This document shows positions 35,745-44,613 of a stretch of DNA of 64,000 bases, one piece after another; the stretch's first letter is position 1; each line of letters starts with the position of its first letter. Under the pieces are notes generated by a model. The model saw nothing but the letters and a program-made list of their open reading frames with translations. It searched no databases and was not told the origin of the DNA. Source of the DNA: CAVOAK01 sp963664465 (GTDB taxonomy: Bacteria; Pseudomonadota; Alphaproteobacteria; UBA8366; CAVOAK01); NCBI GenBank assembly GCA_963664465.2, contig CAXXSU010000004.1:1-64000 (forward strand), read 5' to 3'. Made by a program: the position numbers and the translations under genes.

Positions 35745-36146
35745 TCAACTTTCCGGTACGGCGGAAATTATTACGACTGCCTGCGCGAGAGGAAATTCGT
35801 CGGTAATTGTGACGTCGATTTGCGGCTGCATTCCGGCTGGAACGAGATCGGCCAGCCGTCGGGCCGCGCCACCATTCAACTCCATCGTCGGCTTTCCAGA
35901 ACGCAAATTGATAATGCCCATATCGCGCCAATAGACACCCTTGCGCAAGCCTGTACCGAGCGCCTTCGAGCACGCTTCTTTTGCGGCAAAACGCTTGGCA
36001 TAGCTGGCTGCGCGATTGGTCCGTCGGTTGGATTTTGCTTGCTCCGTCGCTGTAAACACGCGTGATTCGAATCGTCCGGCAAACCGCGCAAGCGTCTTTT
36101 CTACGCGTCGGATGTCAATTATATCGCTGCCAATACCGATGATCAT
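35745..36146 (-). CDS. acpS: Holo-[acyl-carrier-protein] synthase
   Basis: Transfers phosphopantetheine from CoA to acyl carrier protein. 133 residues. The Mg-binding Asp is in MIIGIGSDIIDIRRVE and the Glu in KRFAAKEACSKALGTGLRKG; both motifs are complete. Its start directly abuts the end of pdxJ with a one-base overlap, so they are co-translated. Confidence 0.94.
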   Translation of the reverse strand: MIIGIGSDIIDIRRVEKTLARFAGRFESRVFTATEQAKSNRRTNRAASYAKRFAAKEACSKALGTGLRKGVYWRDMGIINLRSGKPTMELNGGAARRLADLVPAGMQPQIDVTITDEFPLAQAVVIISAVPES

Positions 36147-36901
36147 CAGGCGCTGCGCTCGCCCTCTGCTTCCGCACGCGCGTTGTCCATGATTGCCCGC
36201 ATCCGCTTTATGGCGCTATCGAGGCCGCTGAATATCGCTTCGCCTACGAGAAAGTGACCGATATTGAGTTCTTCGATCGTCGGGATCGCCGCGATCGGCG
36301 CAACGGTGTCGTAGGTAAGCCCGTGACCCGCATGACATTCAAGGCCAGCAGACTCAACCTGTTCGGCCGCGGCAAGAATACGGTCCAATTCGCGACCCCG
36401 ATCGGCGTCTTCAGCGTCGCAGTATTTCCCGACATGCAGTTCGACAACCGGCGCATCCAGCGCAACCGCCGCCTCGATCTGGCGGGGTTCGGGCTCGATG
36501 AACAATGATACGTGAATTCCGGCCTGAAGAAGTTGGCGCACATAGGGCGCTAGATGGTTGTGACCCGCCGCCGCATCGAGTCCACCTTCAGTTGTCCGTT
36601 CCTCGCGTCGTTCGGGCACAATGCAGGCCGCATGCGGCGTCCATTTGAGTGCAATCTCGACCATCTCGTCGGTTGCAGCCATCTCAAGGTTGAGGGGTAG
36701 CTTCACCTCATCGGTTAGTCTGGCAATGTCGTCGTCCGAAATATGTCTGCGGTCCTCACGCAAATGCGCCGTGATTCCATCAGCACCCGCCTGTGCCGCC
36801 TGCCGGGCTGCGCGCACCGGATCGGGGTGTCGTCCGCCACGCGCATTTCTGATCGTCGCTACATGATCGATGTTTACGCCCAGTCTCAAATATCTCTTCA
36901 T
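36146..36901 (-). CDS. pdxJ: Pyridoxine 5'-phosphate synthase
   Basis: Condenses 1-deoxyxylulose 5-phosphate with 3-amino-2-oxopropyl phosphate to form pyridoxine phosphate, the precursor of PLP used by several enzymes in this window. 251 residues with the family start RLGVNIDHVATIRNARGG, HLREDRRHI, and ECHAGHGLTYDTV in the barrel. Its ATG overlaps the DUF2062 gene by 4 bp. Confidence 0.95.
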   Translation of the reverse strand: MKRYLRLGVNIDHVATIRNARGGRHPDPVRAARQAAQAGADGITAHLREDRRHISDDDIARLTDEVKLPLNLEMAATDEMVEIALKWTPHAACIVPERREERTTEGGLDAAAGHNHLAPYVRQLLQAGIHVSLFIEPEPRQIEAAVALDAPVVELHVGKYCDAEDADRGRELDRILAAAEQVESAGLECHAGHGLTYDTVAPIAAIPTIEELNIGHFLVGEAIFSGLDSAIKRMRAIMDNARAEAEGERSA

Positions 36902-37491
36902 GCTTCCTGCCTAACGCTACGGCGTCGGCGTCCACGACGCGATTTGCGTTTGTGTTGATATGCGGCAACCAGTGACTTGACCGAAAAATAGACGCCAATC
37001 CAAACCAGGACTGCGGTCGGAATACCACCGGCTATCATCGGCAATATGACCGGTAGAGCGTGATCGTACAAATATGTGAAGTCAAAGCGCAGCAACGCAA
37101 CCATGCTGCCGCCGAAGAGCTGCGGGAAGTCCAGCTGATCGGTCGCCACATTGTTGCTTTGAACGCCCATGCGCAACCCGAGTTCATGAGTCCACAGCCA
37201 GATAACCGGGAATGTCCACGGATTGCCGGCCGCCGTACCGATGACGGAGGCAAGAATATTTGCACCGATGAGCCATGCGATTAATGCCGCAAGCAATACG
37301 TGGAACCCGACGAAAGGCGTACACGACACTGCCACACCGCAGGCAAGACCCGCAGCGATGCTATACGGAGTACCCGGTAGCCGCGCCAACCGGTGCCACA
37401 GATACATTGCCGACCGGCGCCAGCCGATATGCGGCCAGATCAGGTTGCGAAGACGCAGCCAAATGTGCGGTCTAATTCGACGTTTGAACAT
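36898..37491 (-). CDS. DUF2062 domain membrane protein
   Basis: A 197-residue inner-membrane protein of unknown biochemical role, with about three hydrophobic segments (CGVAVSCTPFVGFHVLLAAL, ASVIGTAAGNPWTFPVIWLW, and one near residues 150-172). The TPFVGFH and GTAAGNPWT text is the DUF2062 signature. The C-terminus is strongly basic. It sits between rsh and pdxJ, a position conserved in many alphaproteobacteria, which suggests a housekeeping job in the envelope. Confidence 0.85.
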   Translation of the reverse strand: MFKRRIRPHIWLRLRNLIWPHIGWRRSAMYLWHRLARLPGTPYSIAAGLACGVAVSCTPFVGFHVLLAALIAWLIGANILASVIGTAAGNPWTFPVIWLWTHELGLRMGVQSNNVATDQLDFPQLFGGSMVALLRFDFTYLYDHALPVILPMIAGGIPTAVLVWIGVYFSVKSLVAAYQHKRKSRRGRRRRSVRQEA

Positions 37492-37539
37492 TCCAGTTAT
37501 GCGTCTCGGGTGACTGCGCGGTGCAATTGCTTATAGCGT

Positions 37540-39672
37540 TCAGCCACGGACCCGCTCGACCGTATTGACGATCGGGTCCGCGCGCAGCGCCGCGATGATA
37601 TCCGTTAGTTGCTGCGCGTCCTTAACCTCGACATCGAGATGCAGTTCGAAGAAATCTGGCGAACGACTCGTGATTTTGAGATTTGAGATGTTGCCGCTGC
37701 CGCGGCCAATCACTGTACAAATGGCGCCTAAAACACCTGGCTCATTGGTGAGGACGACGTTGACGCGACCAACATGAATTCCGGTCGCGCTCGCGTCCTC
37801 GTCCCACGAAACGTCAAGCCAGCGCTCGGGCATATCGGTAAAGCTCTCAAGCGTTTCACAGTCGTCGGTATGCACCGTGACGCCCTTGCCTGTCGTGACG
37901 ATGCCGAGAATGCGATCCCCAGGCAGCGGGTGACAACAATTCGCGAAATGAACCGCCATCCCTGGAATTAGTCCTCGAATCGGCACGGCGTGGCTATCGC
38001 TCTTTGCCGCCTTTTCGCTGCCTTTCTTCGCAGCCGCCTTACGTCGTTTCCACCGGCTGCCGGGTTTACTTGATTCGACGACATCGCCCCCGGTTAGTTT
38101 CCCCTCGCCAACCAGAGCATAGAGATCCTCGATTTCATCGCAGTGAAACTGGCCGAGCCTCCCGCGTAGGTGCTTCTCGTCGACTTTGTGCCCACCCTGC
38201 GTAAATGCTTGTTCGACGATTTGTCGGCCGAGGCGAACATACTGTTCATATTCTAAACTGCGGACATAGCGACGGACCCGAGCCCGCGCCTTGCCAGTCG
38301 TCACGAAGCTCAGCCAGGTCGGTGAAGGCGTCTGCTCCTTCGAAGTCTTAATCTCGACCTGATCCCCATTTTTCAATTTGGTTCGCAGCGGAACGACTCG
38401 TCCATTGACCTTGGCGCCGATGCACGTGTCGCCGATCTCCGAATGAACCGCATAGGCGAAATCAACCGGAGTAGAATCTTGCGGCAGCGCAAACAGGTCG
38501 CCCTTTGGCGAAAAGCAGAACGCCTGGTCAGTAAACATTTCAAGCTTGGTATGTTCGAGAAATTCTTCCGGACCAGAGGCATGTTCGAGAATTTCGAGCA
38601 ACTCATGCAACCACCGATACTGTTCGCCCTCGGTCTGCCCTGCACCCTGTTTGTAACGCCAATGGGCGGCGACGCCATACTCGGCCACCTCATGCATTTC
38701 TCGGGTGCGAATCTGCATCTCGATGCGCTGGTTTTCCGGCCCGATGACGCCGGTGTGCAGCGAGCGGTAACCGTTCGATTTGGGAAGTGAGATATAATCT
38801 CTAAATCGCCCCGGCACGACGCGGTACTTGGCGTGGATTATGCCAAGCGTGCGATAGCAGTCCTCCACACTATCGACCACAAGACGAAACGCCATGATAT
38901 CGGAGAGCTGCTCAAAGCCGATATTGCGCTGCTGCATCTTGCACCAGATCGAATATGGCGTCTTTTCGCGCCCCGAAATTTCCGTGTCCACGTCAATAAG
39001 CGTATTCCGTAGTCCGTTGATGACCATTTCGACGATGTTGCCGCCGCGTTCGCGCAAAAAAGTAAGACGCTTGGTTATCGACGTATAAGCTTCCGGATTG
39101 AGTTCTGGAAACGCCAGGTCTTCAAGTTCATCCTTCCAGTCGCGGATGCCAATCCGCTCGGCCAGGGGCACGTAAATATCAAGCGTCTCGCCGGCAATTC
39201 GACGCCGCTTCTCCGCGTCCAGAATGAAACTGAGCGTCCGCATGTTGTGCAGGCGATCGGCCAGCTTGACGAGGAGAACACGGATGTCCTCCGACATCGC
39301 AAGGACGAGCTTCCGAAAATTTTCGGCCTGCTGGCTCTGGTCGGACTGTAATTCGATCTGACTGAGCTTTGTCACGCCATCGACCAGACGCGCAATATCG
39401 GGACCGAACTGGCCTTCGATATCGTCAAGCGTGGCGATTGTGTCTTCGACGGTGTCGTGCAGCAGACCAGTTATGATCGACGCACCGTCCAACTTTAGCC
39501 TGGTCAGTATTCCCGCGACCTCTAACGGATGCGAGAAGTAGGCATCTCCAGAAGCGCGCCTTTGGCTGCCATGCGCCTGCATAGAGAAAACGTAGGCGCG
39601 GTTGAGGGCTTCCTCATCAGCGCCGGGATCGTAACTCTTTACACGATCGACAAGTTCACTCTGCTGCATCAT
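37540..39672 (-). CDS. rsh: Bifunctional (p)ppGpp synthetase/hydrolase Rsh
   Basis: A 710-residue RelA/SpoT homologue controlling the stringent response. In order: HD hydrolase domain (YFSHPLEVAGIL, GLLHDTVEDT, LADRLHNMRTL), synthetase domain (YSIWCKMQQRN, DIMAFRLVVDS, GYRSLHTGVIGP), TGS domain near residue 390 (FSPKGDLFALPQDSTPVDFA) and C-terminal ACT domain. The HD catalytic residues are present, so both activities are expected. It lies downstream of rpoZ, the order found across alphaproteobacteria. Confidence 0.95.
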   Translation of the reverse strand: MMQQSELVDRVKSYDPGADEEALNRAYVFSMQAHGSQRRASGDAYFSHPLEVAGILTRLKLDGASIITGLLHDTVEDTIATLDDIEGQFGPDIARLVDGVTKLSQIELQSDQSQQAENFRKLVLAMSEDIRVLLVKLADRLHNMRTLSFILDAEKRRRIAGETLDIYVPLAERIGIRDWKDELEDLAFPELNPEAYTSITKRLTFLRERGGNIVEMVINGLRNTLIDVDTEISGREKTPYSIWCKMQQRNIGFEQLSDIMAFRLVVDSVEDCYRTLGIIHAKYRVVPGRFRDYISLPKSNGYRSLHTGVIGPENQRIEMQIRTREMHEVAEYGVAAHWRYKQGAGQTEGEQYRWLHELLEILEHASGPEEFLEHTKLEMFTDQAFCFSPKGDLFALPQDSTPVDFAYAVHSEIGDTCIGAKVNGRVVPLRTKLKNGDQVEIKTSKEQTPSPTWLSFVTTGKARARVRRYVRSLEYEQYVRLGRQIVEQAFTQGGHKVDEKHLRGRLGQFHCDEIEDLYALVGEGKLTGGDVVESSKPGSRWKRRKAAAKKGSEKAAKSDSHAVPIRGLIPGMAVHFANCCHPLPGDRILGIVTTGKGVTVHTDDCETLESFTDMPERWLDVSWDEDASATGIHVGRVNVVLTNEPGVLGAICTVIGRGSGNISNLKITSRSPDFFELHLDVEVKDAQQLTDIIAALRADPIVNTVERVRG

Positions 39673-39732
39673 GCCGGGTTACCCCGTCGGCATGACGGCG
39701 CGTCGCCAATGAAGAAGGCGCCGCACCTAGCT

Positions 39733-40167
39733 TCATGTATCCTCTTGCTCGTCAATATCATCCGATTTGGCGGTGTCAGCGGTCGCCTCGGCAACCTCGG
39801 CAGTCTCTTCCTCTTCGCGCGTTTTCGAGCTTCTCGATGCACCTTGGCCCATTAGGGCCTGCAAATCCTCGACCGCTTCGCCTGCCATTGTCGCTCCGGC
39901 CATTAGTTCAAGTGCATCGTCGTCCTCTGGCTCGTCAACCTCGACGAACTTTTGCAAGCTACGCACGAGACCGTCCTGCAAGTCCTCGACCTTGATCGTC
40001 TCTTCGGCGATTTCACGTAGCGCCACGACTGGATTCTTGTCGTTGTCGCGTTCGACAGTCAGTTCGGAGCCCGCTGACACTTCGCGACTACGCTGCGCGG
40101 CCAACATGACCAATTCAAACCGATTACTGACCTTGTCTACACAGTCTTCTACAGTAACACGCGCCAT
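39733..40167 (-). CDS. rpoZ: RNA polymerase omega subunit
   Basis: A 144-residue omega subunit. The N-terminal 60 residues hold the conserved MARVTVEDCVDKVSNRFELV and NPVVALREIAEETI that clamp the beta-prime C-terminus. The rest is an acidic, Glu/Ala-rich tail, longer than the ~90 residues of E. coli but usual for alphaproteobacteria. First gene of the leftward rsh operon, so its promoter should be in 40168-40485. Confidence 0.95.
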   Translation of the reverse strand: MARVTVEDCVDKVSNRFELVMLAAQRSREVSAGSELTVERDNDKNPVVALREIAEETIKVEDLQDGLVRSLQKFVEVDEPEDDDALELMAGATMAGEAVEDLQALMGQGASRSSKTREEEETAEVAEATADTAKSDDIDEQEDT

Positions 40168-40485
40168 GCCTTAGTAATCCTCATTCGTGGATGTGTCGGA
40201 GATTTATTGAATATATGGAGCTATCCATGGCGTATCAAGCGAATTGCCTTGGATTTTTGCCGAATTCTCACTGCCGAAAATATTCGCAGGGCAAATTTTT
40301 GGCGCTACCCGGGGCATCAAAAACAAGTGCTCGGCTAAATAGTTGGGAGTTGGACTTGCGGGTCCTACTCCTGTGCCCTAACTAACATATGTTGCTGACT
40401 AACACCGAACCGGCTGCCGGGGTCAGCATCGATTATGCGGCCAACTGTATTTAATCAAGTATTTAATTGATGATGGATTTGTTCA
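40168..40485. promoter_or_regulatory. Divergent intergenic region between rpoZ and the NYN gene
   Basis: 318 bp without a supportable gene. It should hold the rpoZ-rsh promoter and that of the NYN gene. The right end (about 40440-40480) is AT-rich, consistent with a promoter for the rightward gene. A stable hairpin lies at 40340-40384. No definite -35/-10 boxes could be assigned. Confidence 0.4.
40340..40384. ncRNA. Stable hairpin, possible small RNA or regulatory element
   Basis: Nested inverted repeats: TAGTT with AACTA outside, GGAGT with ACTCC inside, and GGAC with GTCC around a six-base loop, separated by one T-T mismatch. The base pairing is far better than in the surrounding DNA. It could be part of a small RNA, a leader structure or a terminator; no T-run follows on either strand. 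I cannot match it to a known RNA family. Confidence 0.25.
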
Positions 40486-41124
40486 TTGAACCTAAATATC
40501 TACTCACATGAAAGAGTTGCGTTATTCATCGACGGCGCGAACCTATATGCGGCAGCGCGGGCCTTGGGCTTCAATGTCGATTACAAACGGCTTCTCGAAC
40601 TGTTTGCGACTCAAGGTCAATTGATCCGCGCATTCTACTACACGGCACTGATCGAAGACCAAGAATACTCACCCATTCGACCGCTGGTCGACTGGCTCGA
40701 CTACAACGGCTACACGATGGTTACAAAGCCGGCAAAAGAGTTCACGGACGCCTCGGGTCGTCGCAAGATCAAAGGTAACATGGACATTGAGCTGGCGATC
40801 GACGTCATGGAAATGTCCGAGAAGCTGGACCATATCGTGCTGTTTTCGGGCGATGGCGATTTTCGCCGGCTTGCCGACGCAGTCCAACGCAAGGGCGTGC
40901 GGTTCACGGTCGTCAGCACGGTACGCTCAGCACCACCAATGGTTGCCGACGAATTGCGCCGACAGGCCGACAACTTCATCGAGTTGCAGGATATAGCCGG
41001 ACAAATCGCGCGTGTTCATAGTGCACCCCACGATTCCAGTCCTGGAGACGTTGTCGATGACGGACCCTACGACGATGACTTCGACGACCCGGAGCACGAT
41101 GACGGACTTGCGAAGCTCGCCTAA
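40486..41124 (+). CDS. NYN-domain (LabA/DUF88) putative nuclease
   Basis: A 212-residue PIN-like NYN domain protein. Conserved acidic residues appear in ALFIDGANLYAAARAL, KGNMDIELAIDVMEM and HIVLFSGDGDFRRLADAVQR, the typical metal-binding triad region of LabA/DUF88 proteins, which are thought to cut RNA. The tail is very acidic (DDGPYDDDFDDPEHDD). The best start is the TTG at 40486; no ATG precedes the conserved strand. The uracil-DNA glycosylase gene follows 27 bp later. Confidence 0.85.
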   Translation: MNLNIYSHERVALFIDGANLYAAARALGFNVDYKRLLELFATQGQLIRAFYYTALIEDQEYSPIRPLVDWLDYNGYTMVTKPAKEFTDASGRRKIKGNMDIELAIDVMEMSEKLDHIVLFSGDGDFRRLADAVQRKGVRFTVVSTVRSAPPMVADELRRQADNFIELQDIAGQIARVHSAPHDSSPGDVVDDGPYDDDFDDPEHDDGLAKLA

Positions 41125-41151
41125 CGGCGCTTTCTGGTAGACCTGCCGGAA

Positions 41152-41793
41152 ATGTCGGAGCAACGCGCAGCGCCTGGGCGCAATTGCCTACTGTGTCCAC
41201 GCCTGGTTGCGTTTCGGGAGGCCAACCGTCAGGCGCACCCAGATTGGCACAACGCGCCCGTGGAAAGTTTCGGACCGCCGGACGCCGAGTTGCTGATTGT
41301 CGGTTTAGCGCCGGGTCTGCGCGGCGCCAACAAGACCAGCCGGCCTTTCACCGGGGATGCCGCCGGCATTCTGCTCTACAGTACGCTTTGCAAATTTTCG
41401 TTTGCCAAGGGCAACTACGGCGAGCGCGCAGACGATGGATTGAGGCTGCAAAATTGTCGGGTGACCAATGCGGTTCGATGCGTCCCGCCGCAAAACAAAC
41501 CGGTCGCTTCGGAAGTCTCAGCCTGCCGGAAGTTTCTCCTCGGCGAACTCACGACCCTGCCGCGCCCAAAGGTTGTGCTTGCGCTTGGTACAATCGCCCA
41601 CAATGCGGTCCTACGCACCTTGGGCTTTACTCAGAATTCGGCAAGATTCAGTCACGGCGCAATCCACCGATTGCAGAGTGGCCCCCAACTTGCCGACAGC
41701 TATCACTGCTCGCGCTACAACACGAACACCGGTCGCCTCACCGGCGCCATGTTTGAAGATGTATTTGCCGGCATCCGCAAGCTGCTCGACTGA
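41152..41793 (+). CDS. Uracil-DNA glycosylase, family 5 (UDGb type)
   Basis: A 213-residue iron-sulfur uracil-DNA glycosylase that removes deaminated cytosines. CLLCPRL and later cysteines fit the 4Fe-4S cluster. GLAPGLRGANKTSRPFTGD is motif A in its family-5 form, lacking the usual acidic catalytic residue there, and HCSRYNTNTGRLTGAMF is the C-terminal motif. It could also act on hypoxanthine or xanthine, as UDGb enzymes do. It ends 33 bp before the IS5 element. Confidence 0.88.
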   Translation: MSEQRAAPGRNCLLCPRLVAFREANRQAHPDWHNAPVESFGPPDAELLIVGLAPGLRGANKTSRPFTGDAAGILLYSTLCKFSFAKGNYGERADDGLRLQNCRVTNAVRCVPPQNKPVASEVSACRKFLLGELTTLPRPKVVLALGTIAHNAVLRTLGFTQNSARFSHGAIHRLQSGPQLADSYHCSRYNTNTGRLTGAMFEDVFAGIRKLLD

Positions 41794-41822
41794 TTCGCGC
41801 ATCGTTCCTGAGCTGGCTTCGC

Positions 41823-41826
41823 TTTA
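41823..41826. repeat. Target-site duplication TTTA, left copy
   Basis: TTTA precedes the left end of the IS5 element, and the same four bases follow its right end at 43113-43116. Four-base duplications are standard for the IS5 family. Confidence 0.8.
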
Positions 41827-43112
41827 GGGAACCTCTAAAAATTCTCCTTTTTCGGGCGTCGTCGATTTAGAATCGGGTTGACGATTTGTTGATAGCGGGA
41901 GGCGTGGTTGATGGGTCAGATGGGGTTTTTCGATCTTGGGAACCGGTATTCCGTTCTTGACGCCAAGAACGAGCCGCTTTTGAAGATCGACGGGGTGGTT
42001 CCGTGGGAGGACTTGCGCGCCCGTCTTGAGGCGGTGTGGCGGCGTGCGGACAAGGTGCGCAAATCGCGGGCGGGACGCAAGCCGTGGGATGCGATTGTGA
42101 TGTTCAAGACGATCATTCTGTGCGCGCTCTACAATCTCTCGGACGACCAAGTTGAGCATCAGATCCGTGACCGCCTGTCGTTCATGCGATTTCTGGGGTT
42201 GGGTCTAGAGGGCCGGGTTCCCGACGCCAAGACGGTGTGGCTGTACCGCGAACAGTTAACGCAAGCTGGCGTGATCGAGGCTTTATTCGAGACGTTCGAT
42301 GGCTACCTGAAGGATCAGGGCTATCTGGCGATGGGCGGCCAGATCATCGACGCCTCGATTGTGGCGGTACCCAAACAGCGCAACAGCCGCGAGGAGAACG
42401 CGCGGATAAAGGCGGGCGAGACGCCGGCAGGCTGGGAGGACAAGCCGGCAAAGCGGCGCCAAAAGGATGTCGAGGCGCGGTGGACCAAGAAGCACGGCAA
42501 GAGCCATTACGGTTACAAGAACCATGTCAACGTGGACCGTCGGCACAAGCTGGTGCGGCGCTATCATGTAAGCGACGCGGCGGAGCACGACAGCCAAGTC
42601 CTCGACGATATCCTGGATGGGGACAACACGGCTTTGGGTGTGTGGGCGGACAGCGCTTACCGCTCGGCGGAGATCGAGGCGTCGCTGAAGGAGAAGGGGT
42701 TGCGGAGCCGGATCCATCGCAAGGGCCGCCGCAACAAGCCGTTGAGCGAGCGCGAGAAGCAAGGCAACAAGACCCGTTCGTCGGTTCGGGTCCGCGTCGA
42801 GCATGTCTTCGGGGCCCAGAGCAACGACATGGGCGGGACGCTGGTGCGTAGTGTCGGGCTGGTGCGGGCGAAGGCGCGGATCGGGTTGAAGAACCTCGCC
42901 TACAACATGCGCCGCCTGGTCCAACTGGAGCGTCTCGCGGCGGCCGTGTGACGATACTCGGAGGAGAAGACCGCCTGGGGACGGTCTTGAAGCGGAAATA
43001 ACTCAATTGGAGCGTGGAAGACCCCGAAAATCTCGGCTCCGGCATGGCTGGAGCTGGTGACAGCCTAGTTAAACAATATCCTCCGGCAACTCACCAATTC
43101 TTAGAGGTGCCC
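41827..43112 (+). mobile_element. IS5-family insertion sequence, complete
   Basis: A 1286-bp element with ends GGGAACCTCTAAAAATT (left) and the complement of GGGCACCTCTAAGAATT (right), 17-bp inverted repeats with two mismatches. It carries one transposase gene and is flanked by TTTA. The right-hand TTTA contains the complement of the smpB stop codon, so the insertion lies exactly at the end of smpB and leaves that protein unchanged. Confidence 0.9.
41911..42951 (+). CDS. IS5-family DDE transposase
   Basis: A 346-residue transposase. The N-terminal region (MGFFDLGNRYSVLD, FKTIILCALYNLSDDQVEHQ) and the DDE core (IIDASIVAVPKQRNS, GVWADSAYRSAEIEA, RVRVEHVFGAQSNDMGG) match the IS5 subgroup. The signature YxxxRxxxxxE block is intact, so the enzyme looks functional. 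ATG at 41911 follows GGGAGGCG. Confidence 0.92.
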   Translation: MGQMGFFDLGNRYSVLDAKNEPLLKIDGVVPWEDLRARLEAVWRRADKVRKSRAGRKPWDAIVMFKTIILCALYNLSDDQVEHQIRDRLSFMRFLGLGLEGRVPDAKTVWLYREQLTQAGVIEALFETFDGYLKDQGYLAMGGQIIDASIVAVPKQRNSREENARIKAGETPAGWEDKPAKRRQKDVEARWTKKHGKSHYGYKNHVNVDRRHKLVRRYHVSDAAEHDSQVLDDILDGDNTALGVWADSAYRSAEIEASLKEKGLRSRIHRKGRRNKPLSEREKQGNKTRSSVRVRVEHVFGAQSNDMGGTLVRSVGLVRAKARIGLKNLAYNMRRLVQLERLAAAV

Positions 43113-43116
43113 TTTA
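43113..43116. repeat. Target-site duplication TTTA, right copy (overlaps smpB stop)
   Basis: Partner of 41823-41826. Bases 43114-43116 are the complement of the TAA stop of smpB. Confidence 0.8.
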
Positions 43117-43584
43117 ATCTTTCTCACGCAGTAACCGAGCCCGCTGGCGCTGCCAATCGCGGGCCTTTGCCGACTCCCGTTTATCCGATTTGCGCTTCCC
43201 ATGGGCGACCGCCAGTTCCACCTTGGCGACGCCTCGTTCGTTGAAGTAGATGCGCAGCGGCACGAGCGTGCGGCCGTCCCGCCGCACGGCATCGGTGAGC
43301 CGGTTCAGCTCGCGCCGATGAACCAGCAGCTTGCGCGGCCGGGTTGGCAGATGGTTGAGATCGCCCGCTTCCTTGTAAACGGGAACATGGCAATTCATGA
43401 GATACAACTCACCACGCTGCGAACCCGCCCAGGCCTCGTTCAGACTGACCCGGCCGGCGCGTAGCGACTTTACCTCGCTGCCGGTCAACACAACGCCAGC
43501 TTCGAGCGTTTCCTCGATAATGTAGTTGTGACGGGCCCGCCGATTTTGCGCTACGAGCTTTCCCTTAGGTGCGCTGCGGGCCAT
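43114..43584 (-). CDS. smpB: SsrA-binding protein SmpB
   Basis: A 156-residue tmRNA partner for rescue of stalled ribosomes. Typical blocks: AQNRRARHNYIIEETLEAG, VVLTGSEVKSLRAG, MNCHVPVYKEAG and LVPLRIYFNERGVAKVELA, with the basic C-terminal tail that enters the ribosome (KRESAKARDWQRQRARLL). The IS5 element is inserted at its stop codon and recreates it. It follows dapA by 4 bp. No tmRNA gene is visible in the window. Confidence 0.95.
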   Translation of the reverse strand: MARSAPKGKLVAQNRRARHNYIIEETLEAGVVLTGSEVKSLRAGRVSLNEAWAGSQRGELYLMNCHVPVYKEAGDLNHLPTRPRKLLVHRRELNRLTDAVRRDGRTLVPLRIYFNERGVAKVELAVAHGKRKSDKRESAKARDWQRQRARLLREKD

Positions 43585-43588
43585 CGCC

Positions 43589-44464
43589 TCAGTTGAGCAG
43601 TCCCGACGAGACCATCGCCTCGCGCACTTGCTGCTTGCTGGCGTCCGCGATCGGAACCAGTGGTAGACGCGTATCGGGCAAACATTTGTCGAGCAGGCTT
43701 GCTGCGTACTTAACTGGGCCAGGACTCGATTCGCAGAACAACGCCAAGTTCAATGGAGCCAAACGGTCGCGCAACGCGGCAAGATTGTCCAAATCACGAG
43801 CCTGCCAAGCCTCATGCAGTTGCGAACATGGCCCCGGTGCAACGTTTGCGGTGACTGAGATACAGCCGTCTCCGCCTTGTGCAAGGAAGGCGGCTACCGT
43901 GCCGTCTTCTCCCGAAAGCTGGCAGAAATCGGACCCTGATGCGAGCCGCGTATATACCGGGCGCGCAAGATCGTTGGTCGCATCTTTGACGCCAACGATG
44001 TTGGTGATTTTTGAAAGCCGCGCCATCGTCTCAACCGACATATCGACGATGCTGCGGCCGGGTATATTGTAAATCACGACCGGGATGTCTGCAGATTCCG
44101 CAATTGCGGAATAGTGCTGGAATAGCCCTTCCTGGGTCGGCTTGTTGTAATACGGTGTGACGACGAGTGCCGCGTCCGCACCCGCCTCTTTGGCGTGAAC
44201 CGTCAGGTCGATCGCTTCTTCCGTGGAGTTCGACCCGGTACCCGCAATCACCGGAACCTTGCCGGTCGCAACCTCCACGCATAACTCAACGACCCGTTTG
44301 TGCTCGTCATGCGTCAGCGTCGGCGACTCTCCTGTCGTACCGACCGGCACCACACCATGAACGCCTTGTTCTATCTGCCACTCGACAAATGTTTGATATG
44401 CCGGCTCGTCCACCCCACCATCCCGAAACGGGGTGATAAGTGCCGTAATCGACCCCTTGAACAT
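43589..44464 (-). CDS. dapA: 4-hydroxy-tetrahydrodipicolinate synthase
   Basis: Condenses pyruvate with aspartate semialdehyde on the path to lysine and meso-diaminopimelate. 291 residues from the ATG at 44464 (MFKGSITALITPF); an upstream in-frame ATG at 44506 adds non-conserved residues. VGTTGESPTLTHDEH binds the substrate, the Tyr is in TPYYNKPTQEGLFQHY and the Schiff-base Lys in NIVGVKDATNDL. It precedes smpB by 4 bp and diverges from the transglycosylase gene. Confidence 0.95.
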   Translation of the reverse strand: MFKGSITALITPFRDGGVDEPAYQTFVEWQIEQGVHGVVPVGTTGESPTLTHDEHKRVVELCVEVATGKVPVIAGTGSNSTEEAIDLTVHAKEAGADAALVVTPYYNKPTQEGLFQHYSAIAESADIPVVIYNIPGRSIVDMSVETMARLSKITNIVGVKDATNDLARPVYTRLASGSDFCQLSGEDGTVAAFLAQGGDGCISVTANVAPGPCSQLHEAWQARDLDNLAALRDRLAPLNLALFCESSPGPVKYAASLLDKCLPDTRLPLVPIADASKQQVREAMVSSGLLN

Positions 44465-44613
44465 AACAGGGCTCCATCCGCCTAATTTCCGAAGTACCGT
44501 GAACATAACGCCAAGCGCAGGCCAGCAGCAAGCAGCGCCGGCACGGTTGGCTTGTTGGCGGCCCCCCTCTTCGGTATTATGTGGCCCATTCAGGGAGCGC
44601 TAATCTGGGAACA

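Noticed and set aside
41827..43112. tmRNA gene next to smpB
   Set aside because: The DNA beside smpB is fully accounted for by the IS5 element, and no tmRNA-like ends or tag sequence were seen in the flanks.
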